Source of the DNA: Paenibacillus terricola
Lineage (GTDB): Bacteria; Bacillota; Bacilli; Paenibacillales; Paenibacillaceae
Direction of reading: 5' to 3'
Length of the DNA: 64,000 nucleotides
Assembly (NCBI RefSeq): GCF_014779765.1
Contig: NZ_JACXZA010000010.1
Location: forward strand, 1 to 64,000
In this document: piece after piece, positions 1 through 9,583 of the stretch
How the letters are laid out: every line of letters begins with the position of its first letter
Numbering within the stretch: position 1 is the first letter of the stretch
Translations under genes and position numbers: made by a program
Notes under the pieces: model-generated
What the model was told of the DNA's origin: nothing
Databases searched by the model: none
What the model saw: only the letters and a program-made list of their open reading frames with translations

Positions 1-12
1 AACTCTCCATAA
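1..12 (-). rRNA. 16S rRNA, extreme 5' end (partial)
   Basis: Read on the minus strand, the first bases give TTTATGGAGAGTT, which matches the start of Bacillota 16S rRNA (normally followed by TGATCCTGGCTCAG). The gene continues off the left edge. The boxA-like leader and the two promoters just upstream support this. Exact mature 5' end is uncertain by a few bases. Confidence 0.85.
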
Positions 13-63
13 AAGAAGTGCTTGTTTAGCTCATTTAAAACATTTAAACTGACAGTTTCGCTC

Positions 64-86
64 GTTGTTCAGTTTTCAAAGAACAA
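64..86 (-). promoter_or_regulatory. rRNA leader boxA-like antitermination element
   Basis: The minus strand carries TTGTTCTTTGAAAACTGAA, the motif typical of rRNA leaders and spacers of Bacillus-type operons. It lies between the promoters and the 16S start. In the family it recruits the Nus antitermination complex to the nascent leader. Confidence 0.75.
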
Positions 87-102
87 TTTCGACAACTTTT
101 AC

Positions 103-131
103 ATCTTACCAGATGTTAATCAGCGTGTCAA
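103..131 (-). promoter_or_regulatory. rRNA promoter, proximal (P2-like)
   Basis: Minus strand: TTGACA (131-126), 17-base spacer, TAAGAT (108-103). This is a near-consensus sigma-A promoter about 90 bases upstream of the 16S start, the position expected for the proximal promoter of a tandem rRNA pair. Confidence 0.8.
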
Positions 132-166
132 CAATTTCTTTTCGTTTTGTTTCGACAACGTTCATT

Positions 167-195
167 ATCTTATCACATGATCGTGTGTCGCGCAA
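167..195 (-). promoter_or_regulatory. rRNA promoter, distal (P1-like)
   Basis: Minus strand: TTGCGC (195-190), 17-base spacer, TAAGAT (172-167). The same -10 hexamer as the proximal promoter, 64 bases upstream of it, gives the tandem layout usual for rRNA operons. Positions 200-386 upstream are AT-rich with no convincing gene. Confidence 0.65.
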
Positions 196-386
196 GCTCT
201 TTTTTCATTCATTTATCGAAGTTATTCACTTCAACATTTGATTATTTTCAAGCTCGCCGGCGCCTACGTTTCTCGGCCGGAATTAGAATATATCATGAAT
301 CAGTCATGCTTTGCAACTACTTTTTATCATTTATTTTAATTAATTAATCGAATACTACTATATATAAAACATACATACTAGAATTA

Positions 387-428
387 ATAGAACCGAACCA
401 CGATAACATTCGCACGGTCCGGTTCTAT
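387..428 (-). terminator. Stem-loop terminator of the sugar operon
   Basis: Arms atagaaccgaacc and ggtccggttctat pair with one mismatch. The hairpin sits right behind the GH5 stop codon. The downstream T-run on the minus strand is weak, so termination is inferred mainly from stem and position. Confidence 0.6.
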
Positions 429-433
429 CTCTA

Positions 434-2083
434 CTATACAATATCAATCCATTCAATCTGAACGGGTCCGCCAACTGCCTCAATAACGATACGATGAAGA
501 CCAGCATCAAGCACAACCGACTCTTCCAATCTAACAATCGTCCACTCATCGTTATTATGTTGAACAGTATCCAGCTGCCACCCATCAAGGCTTACCTTAA
601 GCCCGCTCCAGCTGACCGCTTCCTCTGATCCTCGCAGATGAATCTCAATCCCATAAGAGGCTGTCTCATCAGACTCTTCATCGCTGCTGTTATTACCCGA
701 AGTAAACTCATAGGCCAGCCAGTCTCCTGCAGCCAATTGCACACACAACCGCTGATCCAGTTTCCAAGGCCGCCCTCCGTTATGCTGGAAGTCCGCTATC
801 TTCCGATCACTATTAACAAACCGAATATCGGTTCCATCGTTCACACGGAAACCAATGTTCTGCTCGGCCCTTGCACCGATCTGAAAGCCAATCCCCGCAC
901 CTTGGTAACCATAGAATATAGCAGGGATCCGCACTGGCGCTCTTCTGAACAGCGATTGAACCACTTCAGCATGGTAGGTACAGTTCTCAATTGCGATATT
1001 ATCCAGGTAGGCCCACAGAATCTGCTCTGCTTCTTCTCCGCTCGGCCGCTCACCGCCAGCCAAATAATCCGCCAGACGATCCCAACCTTCCGGCTTGTTC
1101 ACCGAGCATGGCGAATTGATTGTGTCCATCTTCTTCCATGTCCAGAAGTTCCAAGAGATCTCATGATCCTCGAAAAGACGGAAAGCGCCTGAATACCAAT
1201 CGATATTGTTCTCGCCGCCTTCGCCCATGAAGATCGGCGCATTCCAGCGCTTACGATCATTGATATACTTCTGAATGCTTTCAGTATCCGGGTTATTCCA
1301 ATACTTGTGGAACTGCAGAAGCGTATTATCATCTATCATTTCATCAAAAACGGTCCAGTCCGTCGACCAGTGCGCACCTTCGAGAATAATCATATGTTTC
1401 TGGTCAACTTCTCGGATCGCCTTCACGATATCCCGATACAGCGGCATAAGCGCAGGATTAAGCGCCGCATTCCAATTCGGCAGCGGCTCGTTCAACAGAT
1501 CATATCCCGCTACGATCCATTCATCCTTGTAGCGTTCAGCAAGCTGCCGCCACAATTCGATCGTCATGCGACGATAGGTCTCATCCGTATACAACTCAGA
1601 TTGATCATTCTCGGAGTCGTCAATATTGGCTCCCGTCTGTCCGCCTGGCGCTCCATGCAGATCGAGTATCGCATATACATGATATTGGCGGCACCATTCT
1701 ATGCAGAGGTCGAGGCGACGCAAATTGTTCCCCTTGAACCGTACCGGTTCTCCTTCCTCTATAAATGCCCGCGCATTGATCGGGATACGAATCGAGTTGA
1801 AACCCTCCTCCGCAATCTTGCGAATATCCGCTTCCGTTGTATAGCGGTCATAATAGGTCTCCCAGAACTCAGCTGCCTTCTCTTGGCCAATCAAACCTTC
1901 AATCATCCGCTCGATCCGTCTTGGGCGGTCGCCCTGCTCAGGGAATTTCCACATGTTGCCTTCTGGCAAGAACCAACTGCCGAGCCCTACACCTCGTAAA
2001 ATAAATGGTTCACCATCGCCATTCACAAGCCTGCTGCCCTCAACACTCACAAATCCCGCTACTCTATCGTTCGTCAAAACCAC
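434..2083 (-). CDS. Glycoside hydrolase family 5, cytoplasmic
   Basis: A GH5 beta-glycosidase of 549 residues. The TIM-barrel shows the LNEP motif with the likely acid/base Glu199, and FMGEGG with the likely nucleophile Glu288. The last 130 or so residues look like a beta-sandwich carbohydrate-binding module. There is no signal peptide, so it should act on imported oligosaccharides. It is the last gene of the operon with the ABC transporter and YesM/YesN-type regulators. Start is GTG: a GGGAGGGG site lies a few bases upstream. The fold suggests beta-glucan or beta-mannan oligomers, but the substrate cannot be read from the sequence. Confidence 0.9.
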   Translation of the reverse strand: MVLTNDRVAGFVSVEGSRLVNGDGEPFILRGVGLGSWFLPEGNMWKFPEQGDRPRRIERMIEGLIGQEKAAEFWETYYDRYTTEADIRKIAEEGFNSIRIPINARAFIEEGEPVRFKGNNLRRLDLCIEWCRQYHVYAILDLHGAPGGQTGANIDDSENDQSELYTDETYRRMTIELWRQLAERYKDEWIVAGYDLLNEPLPNWNAALNPALMPLYRDIVKAIREVDQKHMIILEGAHWSTDWTVFDEMIDDNTLLQFHKYWNNPDTESIQKYINDRKRWNAPIFMGEGGENNIDWYSGAFRLFEDHEISWNFWTWKKMDTINSPCSVNKPEGWDRLADYLAGGERPSGEEAEQILWAYLDNIAIENCTYHAEVVQSLFRRAPVRIPAIFYGYQGAGIGFQIGARAEQNIGFRVNDGTDIRFVNSDRKIADFQHNGGRPWKLDQRLCVQLAAGDWLAYEFTSGNNSSDEESDETASYGIEIHLRGSEEAVSWSGLKVSLDGWQLDTVQHNNDEWTIVRLEESVVLDAGLHRIVIEAVGGPVQIEWIDIV

Positions 2084-2122
2084 ACTGATCCCCTCCCATC
2101 ATTGCAGTTATTGAATCCCCTA

Positions 2123-3688
2123 TTATTGGTCGGCCAGCGATTCATTCATCGCACGATACTCAAGCGGCGAGACACCCTCGATTTCCTTGAACACGCGCGT
2201 AAAATGCTTCACATTCTCAAAGCCGACACTCGCGCTAATCTCATACACTTTCATCTCCGACGTCATGAGCAGCTCCTTCGCCTTCTGAAGCCGCAGCTTG
2301 CGCAGATACGCGACGAACGTCTCGCCTGTATGATCCTTGAACGCTTGACTGAAATACGAATAATTAAGCGATACATGATTAGACACCATCGCCATATTCA
2401 GATCTTCATGATAATGCTCTTGAATGTAGCTAATGGCGCGTCCGATCTCACTTCGGTCGTTATAGACCGAGCGCACTTGGCGGACATAGTCATTAAGCAG
2501 GAGCAGCAAGCTCTGCACACTGTAATAATAATCATGGAATGGAGCGTTATATATATCTCCGACCGTCCGATGCAGCTTCAGAATTTCTAGCGAACCTTCA
2601 CCATAAACCTGAAAGACTTTATCGAACACATGCTCATTCAACAGATGGCTGATACCTTCTAAATAGCTAATGTCGTATCGGATAATGGTCTTAATATCGA
2701 GCACATGCTGCAACAGACGTTTTATATCCGCTTCTCGGTCAAGTCCAAGCATATTGGATATTTTCTGTATATCTTCAATCGGGAGCTTATACGATTTGCT
2801 CTTGTCAGCAAATTCCTCTGCACGAATGACGTCAGGCGAAGTCTGAAGCACCGAATAGGCTACTGCTGCAACAGCCTGCCTATATCCATGTCTAACCGCT
2901 TCCATCCGTTTTATCTGCTCGCTGACGCCAGCTTGAAACCCGCAAGCAGGATGTTCTTTCATATAAGTAGACAACCGTTCAATTGTATGAGAATTGCCCG
3001 TAATGATAACGAGACGTTCTTCTCTGTCGTAGAAACGAATGCAGTAGCGCTCATTCTCGTAACCAATCATTTTATCGATGCGATTCATGAAATCGTTACG
3101 CTCAACCGCTCGGCTGCCGCTATTCATTCGTACGATTACGACTTGGAATCCTTCATCCATCCAGCACAATGCTGCTCTTTCTAACAGACTGCGGATCTCT
3201 TGCGCAGAATAGCGATCATGCATCAGTACATTCTGAAGCTGCGTAATGGCGAACTCCGCCTTCAGCGCAATCGTATTGCGCAGCTCATCCGCCGCTTCAT
3301 TCTTCTGCTGCCAATCCTCCTCCAGTCGACGGAGCACTCGGAACAACTCTTCTCTTACGATCGGCTTAAGCAAATATTCTTTCACGTCGAACCGAATTGC
3401 AGCCCGCGCATATTGGAAATCGTCATGCCCACTCAATATGACGATATCAGCACGAATACCCCGTTCCTGCATGCGTTGAATAAGCGTAATACCATCCATT
3501 ACAGGCATTCGAATATCAGTGATGACGAGGTCTATTTCCGTTTCCTCCAGTACCTGTAGAGCTTCTTCCCCATCCGCAGCAAAATAAAATGTGTACGCTC
3601 CGGTAAACTCTCTATCGATCATCGACTTCAAGCCGGCTCTAATGTTCCGCTCATCATCCACGATTAATAGGTTTCGCATACGCATCAT
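2123..3688 (-). CDS. Response regulator, YesN/AraC type
   Basis: A DNA-binding response regulator of 521 residues. The receiver domain (about 1-125) has the acidic pair DD at 11-12, phosphoacceptor Asp58 in TDIRMP and Lys108 in LLKP. A long linker leads to a C-terminal AraC-type double helix-turn-helix (about 415-515). It overlaps the histidine kinase gene upstream by 35 bases, so the two are translationally coupled and surely form one two-component pair. By analogy with similar Paenibacillus loci it should activate the upstream transporter genes when the sugar is sensed. Target sites were not identified. Confidence 0.93.
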   Translation of the reverse strand: MMRMRNLLIVDDERNIRAGLKSMIDREFTGAYTFYFAADGEEALQVLEETEIDLVITDIRMPVMDGITLIQRMQERGIRADIVILSGHDDFQYARAAIRFDVKEYLLKPIVREELFRVLRRLEEDWQQKNEAADELRNTIALKAEFAITQLQNVLMHDRYSAQEIRSLLERAALCWMDEGFQVVIVRMNSGSRAVERNDFMNRIDKMIGYENERYCIRFYDREERLVIITGNSHTIERLSTYMKEHPACGFQAGVSEQIKRMEAVRHGYRQAVAAVAYSVLQTSPDVIRAEEFADKSKSYKLPIEDIQKISNMLGLDREADIKRLLQHVLDIKTIIRYDISYLEGISHLLNEHVFDKVFQVYGEGSLEILKLHRTVGDIYNAPFHDYYYSVQSLLLLLNDYVRQVRSVYNDRSEIGRAISYIQEHYHEDLNMAMVSNHVSLNYSYFSQAFKDHTGETFVAYLRKLRLQKAKELLMTSEMKVYEISASVGFENVKHFTRVFKEIEGVSPLEYRAMNESLADQ

Positions 3689-5564
3689 TACCTCCGGCTA
3701 TGTTCAAATACGGCAGCACCATGGTCACTCGGGTATAGTTGCCATACACACTATCAACTCGAATGCCGTGCCCTTTGCCATAATTCATAACGATCCTTTG
3801 ATCCACGTTGCGAAGACCGATCCCGCTGCTTTCTCTCTCCCCGGAATTGGCGGTGCTTCGCATCTCCTGATAAACGGCGTCATCCAATCGGATGAACATG
3901 TTCACATCTCGCAGTCTGCTTTCCTCGATGCCGTTGCCATCGTCGATCACTTCGATTACCAAATCGTCATTCAGCGCGTAGGCTTTAATCGTAATCGTCA
4001 ATTTCCCTTTGCTTCGATGTCCGAAGCCATGCTTCACCGCATTCTCCACAATCGGCTGCAGCGACATCTTCAGCACTTCCTGCTCCTTATAAACCTCCGG
4101 AACTTCCACGTTCAGCTCGAGGCTATTATCATAGCGGATATTCATTATCGCGATATAGTTCAGAATATGAACAAGCTCATCCTGCAGCCGAACATGATTG
4201 CTCGTCCACTGCAAGTTGTACCGCATCATACCGCCAAGTGACGTCAATGCATCGGATATGGCGTATTGCGCTTCGACCTCCGCCAGCATTTTAATATTCT
4301 CAAGCGTGTTATATAAAAAATGGGCGTCGATCTGATTCTTGAGCGCATTAAGCTCCGCTTCCTTCGTGGCAGCTTGACGGCTTACCGCCTGCGCAATCAG
4401 CTCATTCATCTTCTTCAGCATCTGCCTGAAGTGAAACGCAATCTCGCCGACCTCGTCCATGCTCGTAATGGCAATATCTACATTGAAGTCGCCCTTGCGC
4501 ACCTTCTTCATGGACTCTCGTAATATCTTCAGCTTCTTCAAGATAAGCGAGTGAAGCAAATAGGAAATCATCGACAGCAATGCGATGAGTATGATCGTTG
4601 CAATAATGATCGTATTCCGTTGCTTGCTGATGTCGGCAAGCGTGCTCTCTGCCGAAACAATATTAAGTAAATAACTGTCTAATTGTCCGAGATGACTGTA
4701 TATGCCAATATAAGGCTTTCCTTCATACGAGAAGGAGAAGCTCGAAGATTCCTTTTCAATGCGATGAGATTCGAATTGCTTTAAGACTTCCATGACAGGA
4801 AGCTTCTGAAACAGCGGCGACGAATCCTTCGTATAAGGTACGCCGTCCCTATTCACGACGATCATTTGGGAATCGTTATCCTGCACATCGCTGAACGTCT
4901 TCATAAAGAACTTGTTAATTTCCATACTGACTTCAAGCACGCCATTATGTCGGATATCATCGGCATATTTGCGCTCCCGCAGCAAAGACACATAAACCGA
5001 CAGCGGAACATCGTTCCCGCTCTCAAGAATGCTCTCCGTACTGCGGCTGATATCCCACCATACGATGCCATTCTGCTGAATGACCGTATTGTACCAAGGT
5101 TTGTTCTTGATCCGATCCTCTTTGAAGATGACGGGCCAGAACTCGTGTACATTCGGATTAACGGTATAACGCCGAATGTTCGCAATGCTCGGATTGTTAA
5201 ACAGAAAGTATTGAAACATGGAGAATACCTTCGTCTTAAAATCAACCAAACCCGCCGTGTCAAGCTCAACGCCGCTCTCAAGATAATCTTCGATGTCACT
5301 GTTAGAAACGGCTAATTGCGCTGTACGTTCCATTACCTCCATGTTGCTGAGCACATTCGATTTCTCGATCTCGAGAATGATGTTGTTCTTCTTCGTTAAT
5401 TCCTTGATCGTGTTCAGATAAACATTGTGGAACAAATACCACGAAACGAGAATGATCGGAATGAGAATAATGCAAATAAAAGATAGGATCAGCTTGAATT
5501 GAATCGACATTCGGCCGATTTCCAGCGAAACCTTGGAACCCCATTGCCGAGCAAGTCTTATCAT
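3654..5564 (-). CDS. Sensor histidine kinase, YesM type
   Basis: A membrane sensor kinase of 636 residues. Two membrane helices (about 24-45 and 318-341) flank an extracellular sensor region of Cache type. A HAMP linker follows, then a LytS/YesM-type His_kinase segment with His415 in the DAHFLYN motif, and an HATPase domain with an N-box (VENAVKHGF). It phosphorylates the regulator encoded just downstream. The adjoining sugar-binding lipoprotein could present the signal, as proposed for related systems. A strong intercistronic hairpin separates this gene from the lipoprotein gene. Confidence 0.93.
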   Translation of the reverse strand: MIRLARQWGSKVSLEIGRMSIQFKLILSFICIILIPIILVSWYLFHNVYLNTIKELTKKNNIILEIEKSNVLSNMEVMERTAQLAVSNSDIEDYLESGVELDTAGLVDFKTKVFSMFQYFLFNNPSIANIRRYTVNPNVHEFWPVIFKEDRIKNKPWYNTVIQQNGIVWWDISRSTESILESGNDVPLSVYVSLLRERKYADDIRHNGVLEVSMEINKFFMKTFSDVQDNDSQMIVVNRDGVPYTKDSSPLFQKLPVMEVLKQFESHRIEKESSSFSFSYEGKPYIGIYSHLGQLDSYLLNIVSAESTLADISKQRNTIIIATIILIALLSMISYLLHSLILKKLKILRESMKKVRKGDFNVDIAITSMDEVGEIAFHFRQMLKKMNELIAQAVSRQAATKEAELNALKNQIDAHFLYNTLENIKMLAEVEAQYAISDALTSLGGMMRYNLQWTSNHVRLQDELVHILNYIAIMNIRYDNSLELNVEVPEVYKEQEVLKMSLQPIVENAVKHGFGHRSKGKLTITIKAYALNDDLVIEVIDDGNGIEESRLRDVNMFIRLDDAVYQEMRSTANSGERESSGIGLRNVDQRIVMNYGKGHGIRVDSVYGNYTRVTMVLPYLNIAGGNDAYAKPINRG

Positions 5565-5597
5565 GAATGCGCACCATCCTTGCCCGTTATTGTAATA

Positions 5598-5631
5598 AGC
5601 CTGAAAGTCTGCACGGGCAGGCTTTCAGGCT
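5598..5631 (-). terminator. Intercistronic stem-loop between lipoprotein and kinase genes
   Basis: Arms agcctgaaag and ctttcaggct pair perfectly and the stem extends inward through a T-G wobble and four more pairs. A TTATTAC stretch follows on the minus strand. It probably reduces read-through into the regulatory genes or stabilises the 3' end of the lipoprotein mRNA, letting the binding protein be made in excess. Confidence 0.6.
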
Positions 5632-5643
5632 ATCACAGTATGA

Positions 5644-7359
5644 TTACTTATTAAAGGCTTGAAGTTTGGCTATGTTCTCTTCGTATTTGGTTTGACGGTA
5701 AGCGTCAATCTTGTCTTGTTTGTTGTTATTGCGTTCCGTTACATATTTGTTCCAGATCTCATCAAATTCCGCATCCGATTTCGCGAGGAGCAGCTTCGGC
5801 AGCGCTTTGCCCCAGCTGCGCGTATTCTTGCTGCCTGCGATGCCTTCTTCGGAGTTCGCGGGCGCATCAAGGTTGTCGAACTCGGACATACTGATCGACT
5901 TGCCTTTCGTCCAGTCTTCCATTTGCTTCGCCGGATCAACGCTAGGCGGAGCCCATGCCAAGTTCATGTTCGTATCCATCAGCATCCAGTACGTGTAAGA
6001 AGCGCCGTACTTCTGGTCGAATGCCGCACGGTCTTTGTTGAGCAGGTCGATAACTTCCGGCTTGAATTGATCTTTGCCGTCGATCGTATCGTACGTTACG
6101 CCTTTCTCGCCGAGGAACATGTCTTTGTTGCCCTCTTCTGAGATCAGATACGTCAGGAACTCGATTGCTCTCTTCTTATCTTTAACATCCTTGGAGATGA
6201 GCGTTACTGTCCAGCCGGAGATGCCAGGGCCAGAAAGCGTTGGCGCCGCTTTCGCCGAGTTCGCCGGTCCGTTAACTGCAATGTAAGCCGAGTTTGGATC
6301 TTTCTGGTAGAGCGAGATATTCTGCGTTGCAAAGTCAGAGCGTTGGTACAGCATTGCGAAGTAACGGCCCTGCGCGATTTTCTCTTCCATTTGCGGACGC
6401 TTGTCGATGAAAATATCTTTGGACAGCAGGCCGTCTTGGTTCGCTTGGCGGAACGTCTTCAGCCAGCTAATATATTCCGGATCCAGGCGGCGGTCATACA
6501 ACTTGCCATCCTTCTCTTGCGGAATCGCCAGGAAGTTCTGCAAGTAGCCTTCGAGCGAGTAGTTACCGTTCTCCGTGAACTCATGCAGGCCGAGCGGAAT
6601 AAGCGGCTGACCGTTTACTTCCGGGAATTTCTCTTTCGCTAATTTCAGCGCATTCAGGAAACCTTCTGGCGTGCTCATGTCCGGGCTGCCGATTGCTTCG
6701 TACATATCTTTACGAACGACGAACGTTTGGTTCGACGTGAAGTTGCTGCCGTATTTCTCATAGTCAGCAGGCGAAGACGATGCGTTAGGATAGCCGTATA
6801 CATTGCCGTTCGGCTGCGTGTACCAGCCCAGTTTAGCAGGGTCTGCTACTTTGATGAAGTACGGATCGTATTGGTCTGCCAATTCGTTAAGCGGCAGTAC
6901 AAGATCGCCTTCGATCATTTTGCGAACGCCTTCTTCATACCACCCAAGGGTGAGGAAGTCAGGCAGTTTGCCGGAAGCGATCATCGTATTCAGCTTCTCG
7001 TTCTCGTTGCCTGCAGGTACGATGAAGTTGATATTTACGCCTGTTTTCTTCGTGATATATTCGGCAGTGGCGTCTCCGCCCCATTTTTTATTAAACCAAG
7101 AGAAGTTAATATACCAGTCAAATGTAATCGGGTCCTTCGCATCTGCTTTCCAGCCCGGCTCATCCGCATTGGCCGGCGTAGTTCCCGCTGCGTCAGTGCC
7201 TTTATCCGTATTGTCAGTCGTCGCTGTTTCATTAGTCGTCTTCTCATCCGACTTCTTCTCGCTATCGTCGCTGCTTCCGCAAGCCGAGAGAGAGAACACC
7301 ATCGTGAATACGACAGTCAATGCCATCATCGAGGTCCACAGTCTACGTGTTTTACTCAT
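5644..7359 (-). CDS. Extracellular solute-binding lipoprotein (sugar ABC importer)
   Basis: A 571-residue substrate-binding protein of the large LipO-type family found with LplB/YtcP permeases. The N-terminus has a signal peptide and lipobox LSAC with Cys27, followed by a Ser/Lys/Thr/Asp-rich linker. It should bind an oligosaccharide outside the membrane and deliver it to the two permeases encoded upstream. The start at 7359 is chosen because AAAGGGGAC lies at proper distance and the signal peptide begins there; the open frame runs 13 codons further but without a ribosome site. No ATPase gene is in the operon; such systems normally share an MsmK-type ATPase. Confidence 0.92.
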   Translation of the reverse strand: MSKTRRLWTSMMALTVVFTMVFSLSACGSSDDSEKKSDEKTTNETATTDNTDKGTDAAGTTPANADEPGWKADAKDPITFDWYINFSWFNKKWGGDATAEYITKKTGVNINFIVPAGNENEKLNTMIASGKLPDFLTLGWYEEGVRKMIEGDLVLPLNELADQYDPYFIKVADPAKLGWYTQPNGNVYGYPNASSSPADYEKYGSNFTSNQTFVVRKDMYEAIGSPDMSTPEGFLNALKLAKEKFPEVNGQPLIPLGLHEFTENGNYSLEGYLQNFLAIPQEKDGKLYDRRLDPEYISWLKTFRQANQDGLLSKDIFIDKRPQMEEKIAQGRYFAMLYQRSDFATQNISLYQKDPNSAYIAVNGPANSAKAAPTLSGPGISGWTVTLISKDVKDKKRAIEFLTYLISEEGNKDMFLGEKGVTYDTIDGKDQFKPEVIDLLNKDRAAFDQKYGASYTYWMLMDTNMNLAWAPPSVDPAKQMEDWTKGKSISMSEFDNLDAPANSEEGIAGSKNTRSWGKALPKLLLAKSDAEFDEIWNKYVTERNNNKQDKIDAYRQTKYEENIAKLQAFNK

Positions 7360-7455
7360 TGATAAGTCCCCTTTTCTGAGATTCTGAAATAATTGCATTT
7401 ATTAGCAACCCGTACATCTTGAAGCGCACGGACTGATAATTAAGGTTGAACGGGA

Positions 7456-8343
7456 TTAGCCTTTAATGGAACCAATCATGAAGCCCTTAACGAAATACTT
7501 CTGCAGGAAAGGATATACAATGACAATCGGCGCTGTCGTAACAACCATTGTCGCCAGCTTAAGGGATTGGCTGGTAACCGATACAGATACACCGCTTGGC
7601 ATTGCCGCCAGCATCTGATTCGAGCTGGACTGCGCGACAACCCGGTACAGGAACGTTTGAATCGGCTGCAGATCCATATCGTTCATGTAGATCATGCCGG
7701 TGAAATAATCGTTCCATTGATACACGCCATGGAATAACGCGATTGTTGCAACGACCGGCATCGATACCGGAATGATGACTTTGTAGAAGATCTGGAAGTC
7801 GTTCGCGCCATCGATTCTTGCCGCTTCCTCCAGACCTGCCGGTATTTCCCGGAAGAAGGAGAGGAAGATGATAAGATCAAAGAAGCTGAAGGCTGCAGGA
7901 ATAATATAGACCAGGAAATTATCGAGCAGATGCAAATCGCGAATGAGCAGGTAGTAAGGAATGAGTCCGCCGCCGAAGAACATCGTAATCGTACCGATGA
8001 GCATGTACACCTTGCGGCCGATGAGCTCCTTGCGCGAGAAAGCGTACGCTACCATTGCGGTAAAGAAAACGTGAACGATTACGCCGACTACCGTCTTCGC
8101 TACCGTAATCCACATTGCCGTCATAATGCCATCGCTGCGGAATACGGCATGGAAGCTTGTCAGACTGAATACTCGCGGAATCCAGTAGATGCCTCCGCGC
8201 ATTGCATCCTCCCCGTCATTGAATGCATTGACGAGGACATACCAGATGGGATATAGCGTGATGAAACATATGATAAGCATCAGAAGGGTTACGAGAATTT
8301 CAAATGTAAATTCCGATGCCGACTGCCTTTTCGAAGAAAACAT
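7456..8343 (-). CDS. Carbohydrate ABC transporter permease, YtcP type
   Basis: An inner-membrane permease of 295 residues with about six membrane helices and the EAA loop (EAARIDGAND), which docks the ATPase. It is the MalG-like partner of the LplB-like permease encoded 19 bases upstream. The pair plus the lipoprotein make a CUT1-type oligosaccharide importer. The ATPase is missing from the locus. Confidence 0.93.
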   Translation of the reverse strand: MFSSKRQSASEFTFEILVTLLMLIICFITLYPIWYVLVNAFNDGEDAMRGGIYWIPRVFSLTSFHAVFRSDGIMTAMWITVAKTVVGVIVHVFFTAMVAYAFSRKELIGRKVYMLIGTITMFFGGGLIPYYLLIRDLHLLDNFLVYIIPAAFSFFDLIIFLSFFREIPAGLEEAARIDGANDFQIFYKVIIPVSMPVVATIALFHGVYQWNDYFTGMIYMNDMDLQPIQTFLYRVVAQSSSNQMLAAMPSGVSVSVTSQSLKLATMVVTTAPIVIVYPFLQKYFVKGFMIGSIKG

Positions 8344-8362
8344 CCTTAGGTCACCGCCTTGA

Positions 8363-9331
8363 TCAGAATAGGGACGTGTTGTTCAGGCGCTTCGTAACGC
8401 TGTTGGCACCAAGCAGCAGGATCAGCGCAATGACGGACTTAATCAATCCGACTGCCGCCGCATAGGAATATCTGCCGGACAACAAGCCTACCTGATAAAC
8501 ATACACGTCGATGACGTTGCTGGACGTTTCATTCAGCTGGTTGCGGAGGACGAGAATTTGATCAAAGTTCGAGTTCAGTACGCCGCTAATGGCGAGAATG
8601 AACAAGATCGAAATCGTCCCTTTGATCGATGGAAGCGTAATATTCCACATCTTCTGCCCGCGACCCGCTCCATCAATCGTTGCTGCCTCATATAGTTCGG
8701 GAGAAATGCTCGAAATAGCAGCCAAATAAATGATCGCCGACCAGCCGAGCTCTTTCCAAATATCAGATGTAATGACAATGCCCCAGAAGTACTTCGGCTC
8801 TGCGAGGTAAGTGATTGGTTCTTGAATAAAATGAAGCGCCATAAGCACTTTGTTCACGATACCAACGTCTGAAAGCCAAGTTGCCATAATGCCGCCAAGA
8901 ACGACCCAAGATAAGAAGTGAGGCAGGTATGTAATCGTCTGTACCCACCGTTTGAATATCATGGAACGCAATTCATTCATCAACAATGCGAACAATATCG
9001 GCAGCGGAAAACCGATCACGAGCTTAATGAGGCTCATGCCAATCGTATTCTTAATGACATAGCCTAAGCTGTCATCTTCAAGAAACTCTTTGAAGTGATC
9101 GAATCCAACCCACGGCGCTGCCGAGATCGGGTGGATGATGTCGAACTCTTTGAACGCGATTATGATTCCATACATCGGGATGTAATTGAATACAATCATC
9201 CATGCAACGCCTAGCAGCGCCATCACTTGCAAATATCGCTGCGCGATTAGTTTCTGCACCCATACTTGAATGCTTGATCTGCCGGTTGCTGTTTGATGCG
9301 AACTCGGCTTCGTTTCTGCCTTGACGCTCAT
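8363..9331 (-). CDS. Sugar ABC transporter permease, LplB type
   Basis: A 322-residue permease, first gene of the operon. It has a cytoplasmic N-terminal tail of about 30 residues, six or so membrane helices and an EAA loop (EAATIDGAGR). MalF-like partner of the next gene. A GGAGGTG ribosome site precedes the ATG. The cre box and probable promoter of the whole six-gene operon lie 60-90 bases upstream, so carbon catabolite repression is expected. Confidence 0.93.
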   Translation of the reverse strand: MSVKAETKPSSHQTATGRSSIQVWVQKLIAQRYLQVMALLGVAWMIVFNYIPMYGIIIAFKEFDIIHPISAAPWVGFDHFKEFLEDDSLGYVIKNTIGMSLIKLVIGFPLPILFALLMNELRSMIFKRWVQTITYLPHFLSWVVLGGIMATWLSDVGIVNKVLMALHFIQEPITYLAEPKYFWGIVITSDIWKELGWSAIIYLAAISSISPELYEAATIDGAGRGQKMWNITLPSIKGTISILFILAISGVLNSNFDQILVLRNQLNETSSNVIDVYVYQVGLLSGRYSYAAAVGLIKSVIALILLLGANSVTKRLNNTSLF

Positions 9332-9390
9332 ACCCCAGGTGCACCTCCATTTCGCTCTGTCTTTCTTGCGAAAGCTCTTACACTTGTAAG

Positions 9391-9404
9391 TGTAATCGTT
9401 TACA
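9391..9404. promoter_or_regulatory. cre box (CcpA site) of the sugar operon
   Basis: TGTAATCGTTTACA fits the cre consensus TGWNANCGNTNWCA at every defined position. It lies just downstream of a minus-strand TATAAC (9417-9412), i.e. over the expected transcription start. The matching -35 (CACCAT) is poor, consistent with an activator-dependent promoter. Confidence 0.8.
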
Positions 9405-9518
9405 TCGAGCAGTTATAGGTGTGAGATTTCAGGTATGGTGATGTTTTTTTAGGAACTTGCGCGATACGATGAAACCAAGGCAAGCTGGCCTTGCAGCCGT
9501 CAAAAAGTGCTGAAAACA

Positions 9519-9568
9519 AAAAAAATCACTCTGCTCTATGCCACAATCGGCACAGTAACAAGTGATTG
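9519..9568 (-). terminator. Terminator of the tRNA operon
   Basis: On the minus strand, AATCACTTG pairs with AGTGATT and a run of seven or more T follows. The hairpin is 16 bases past the CCA end of tRNA-Leu. Confidence 0.75.
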
Positions 9569-9583
9569 TTGTTTGATTCATTA

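Noticed and set aside
147-347. 66-codon plus-strand frame near the left edge
   Set aside because: It covers the minus strand rRNA promoters, has no ribosome site and an implausible composition.
1307-1999. 230-codon frame antisense to the GH5 gene
   Set aside because: Shadow of a clear GH5 coding region; no ribosome site or domain.
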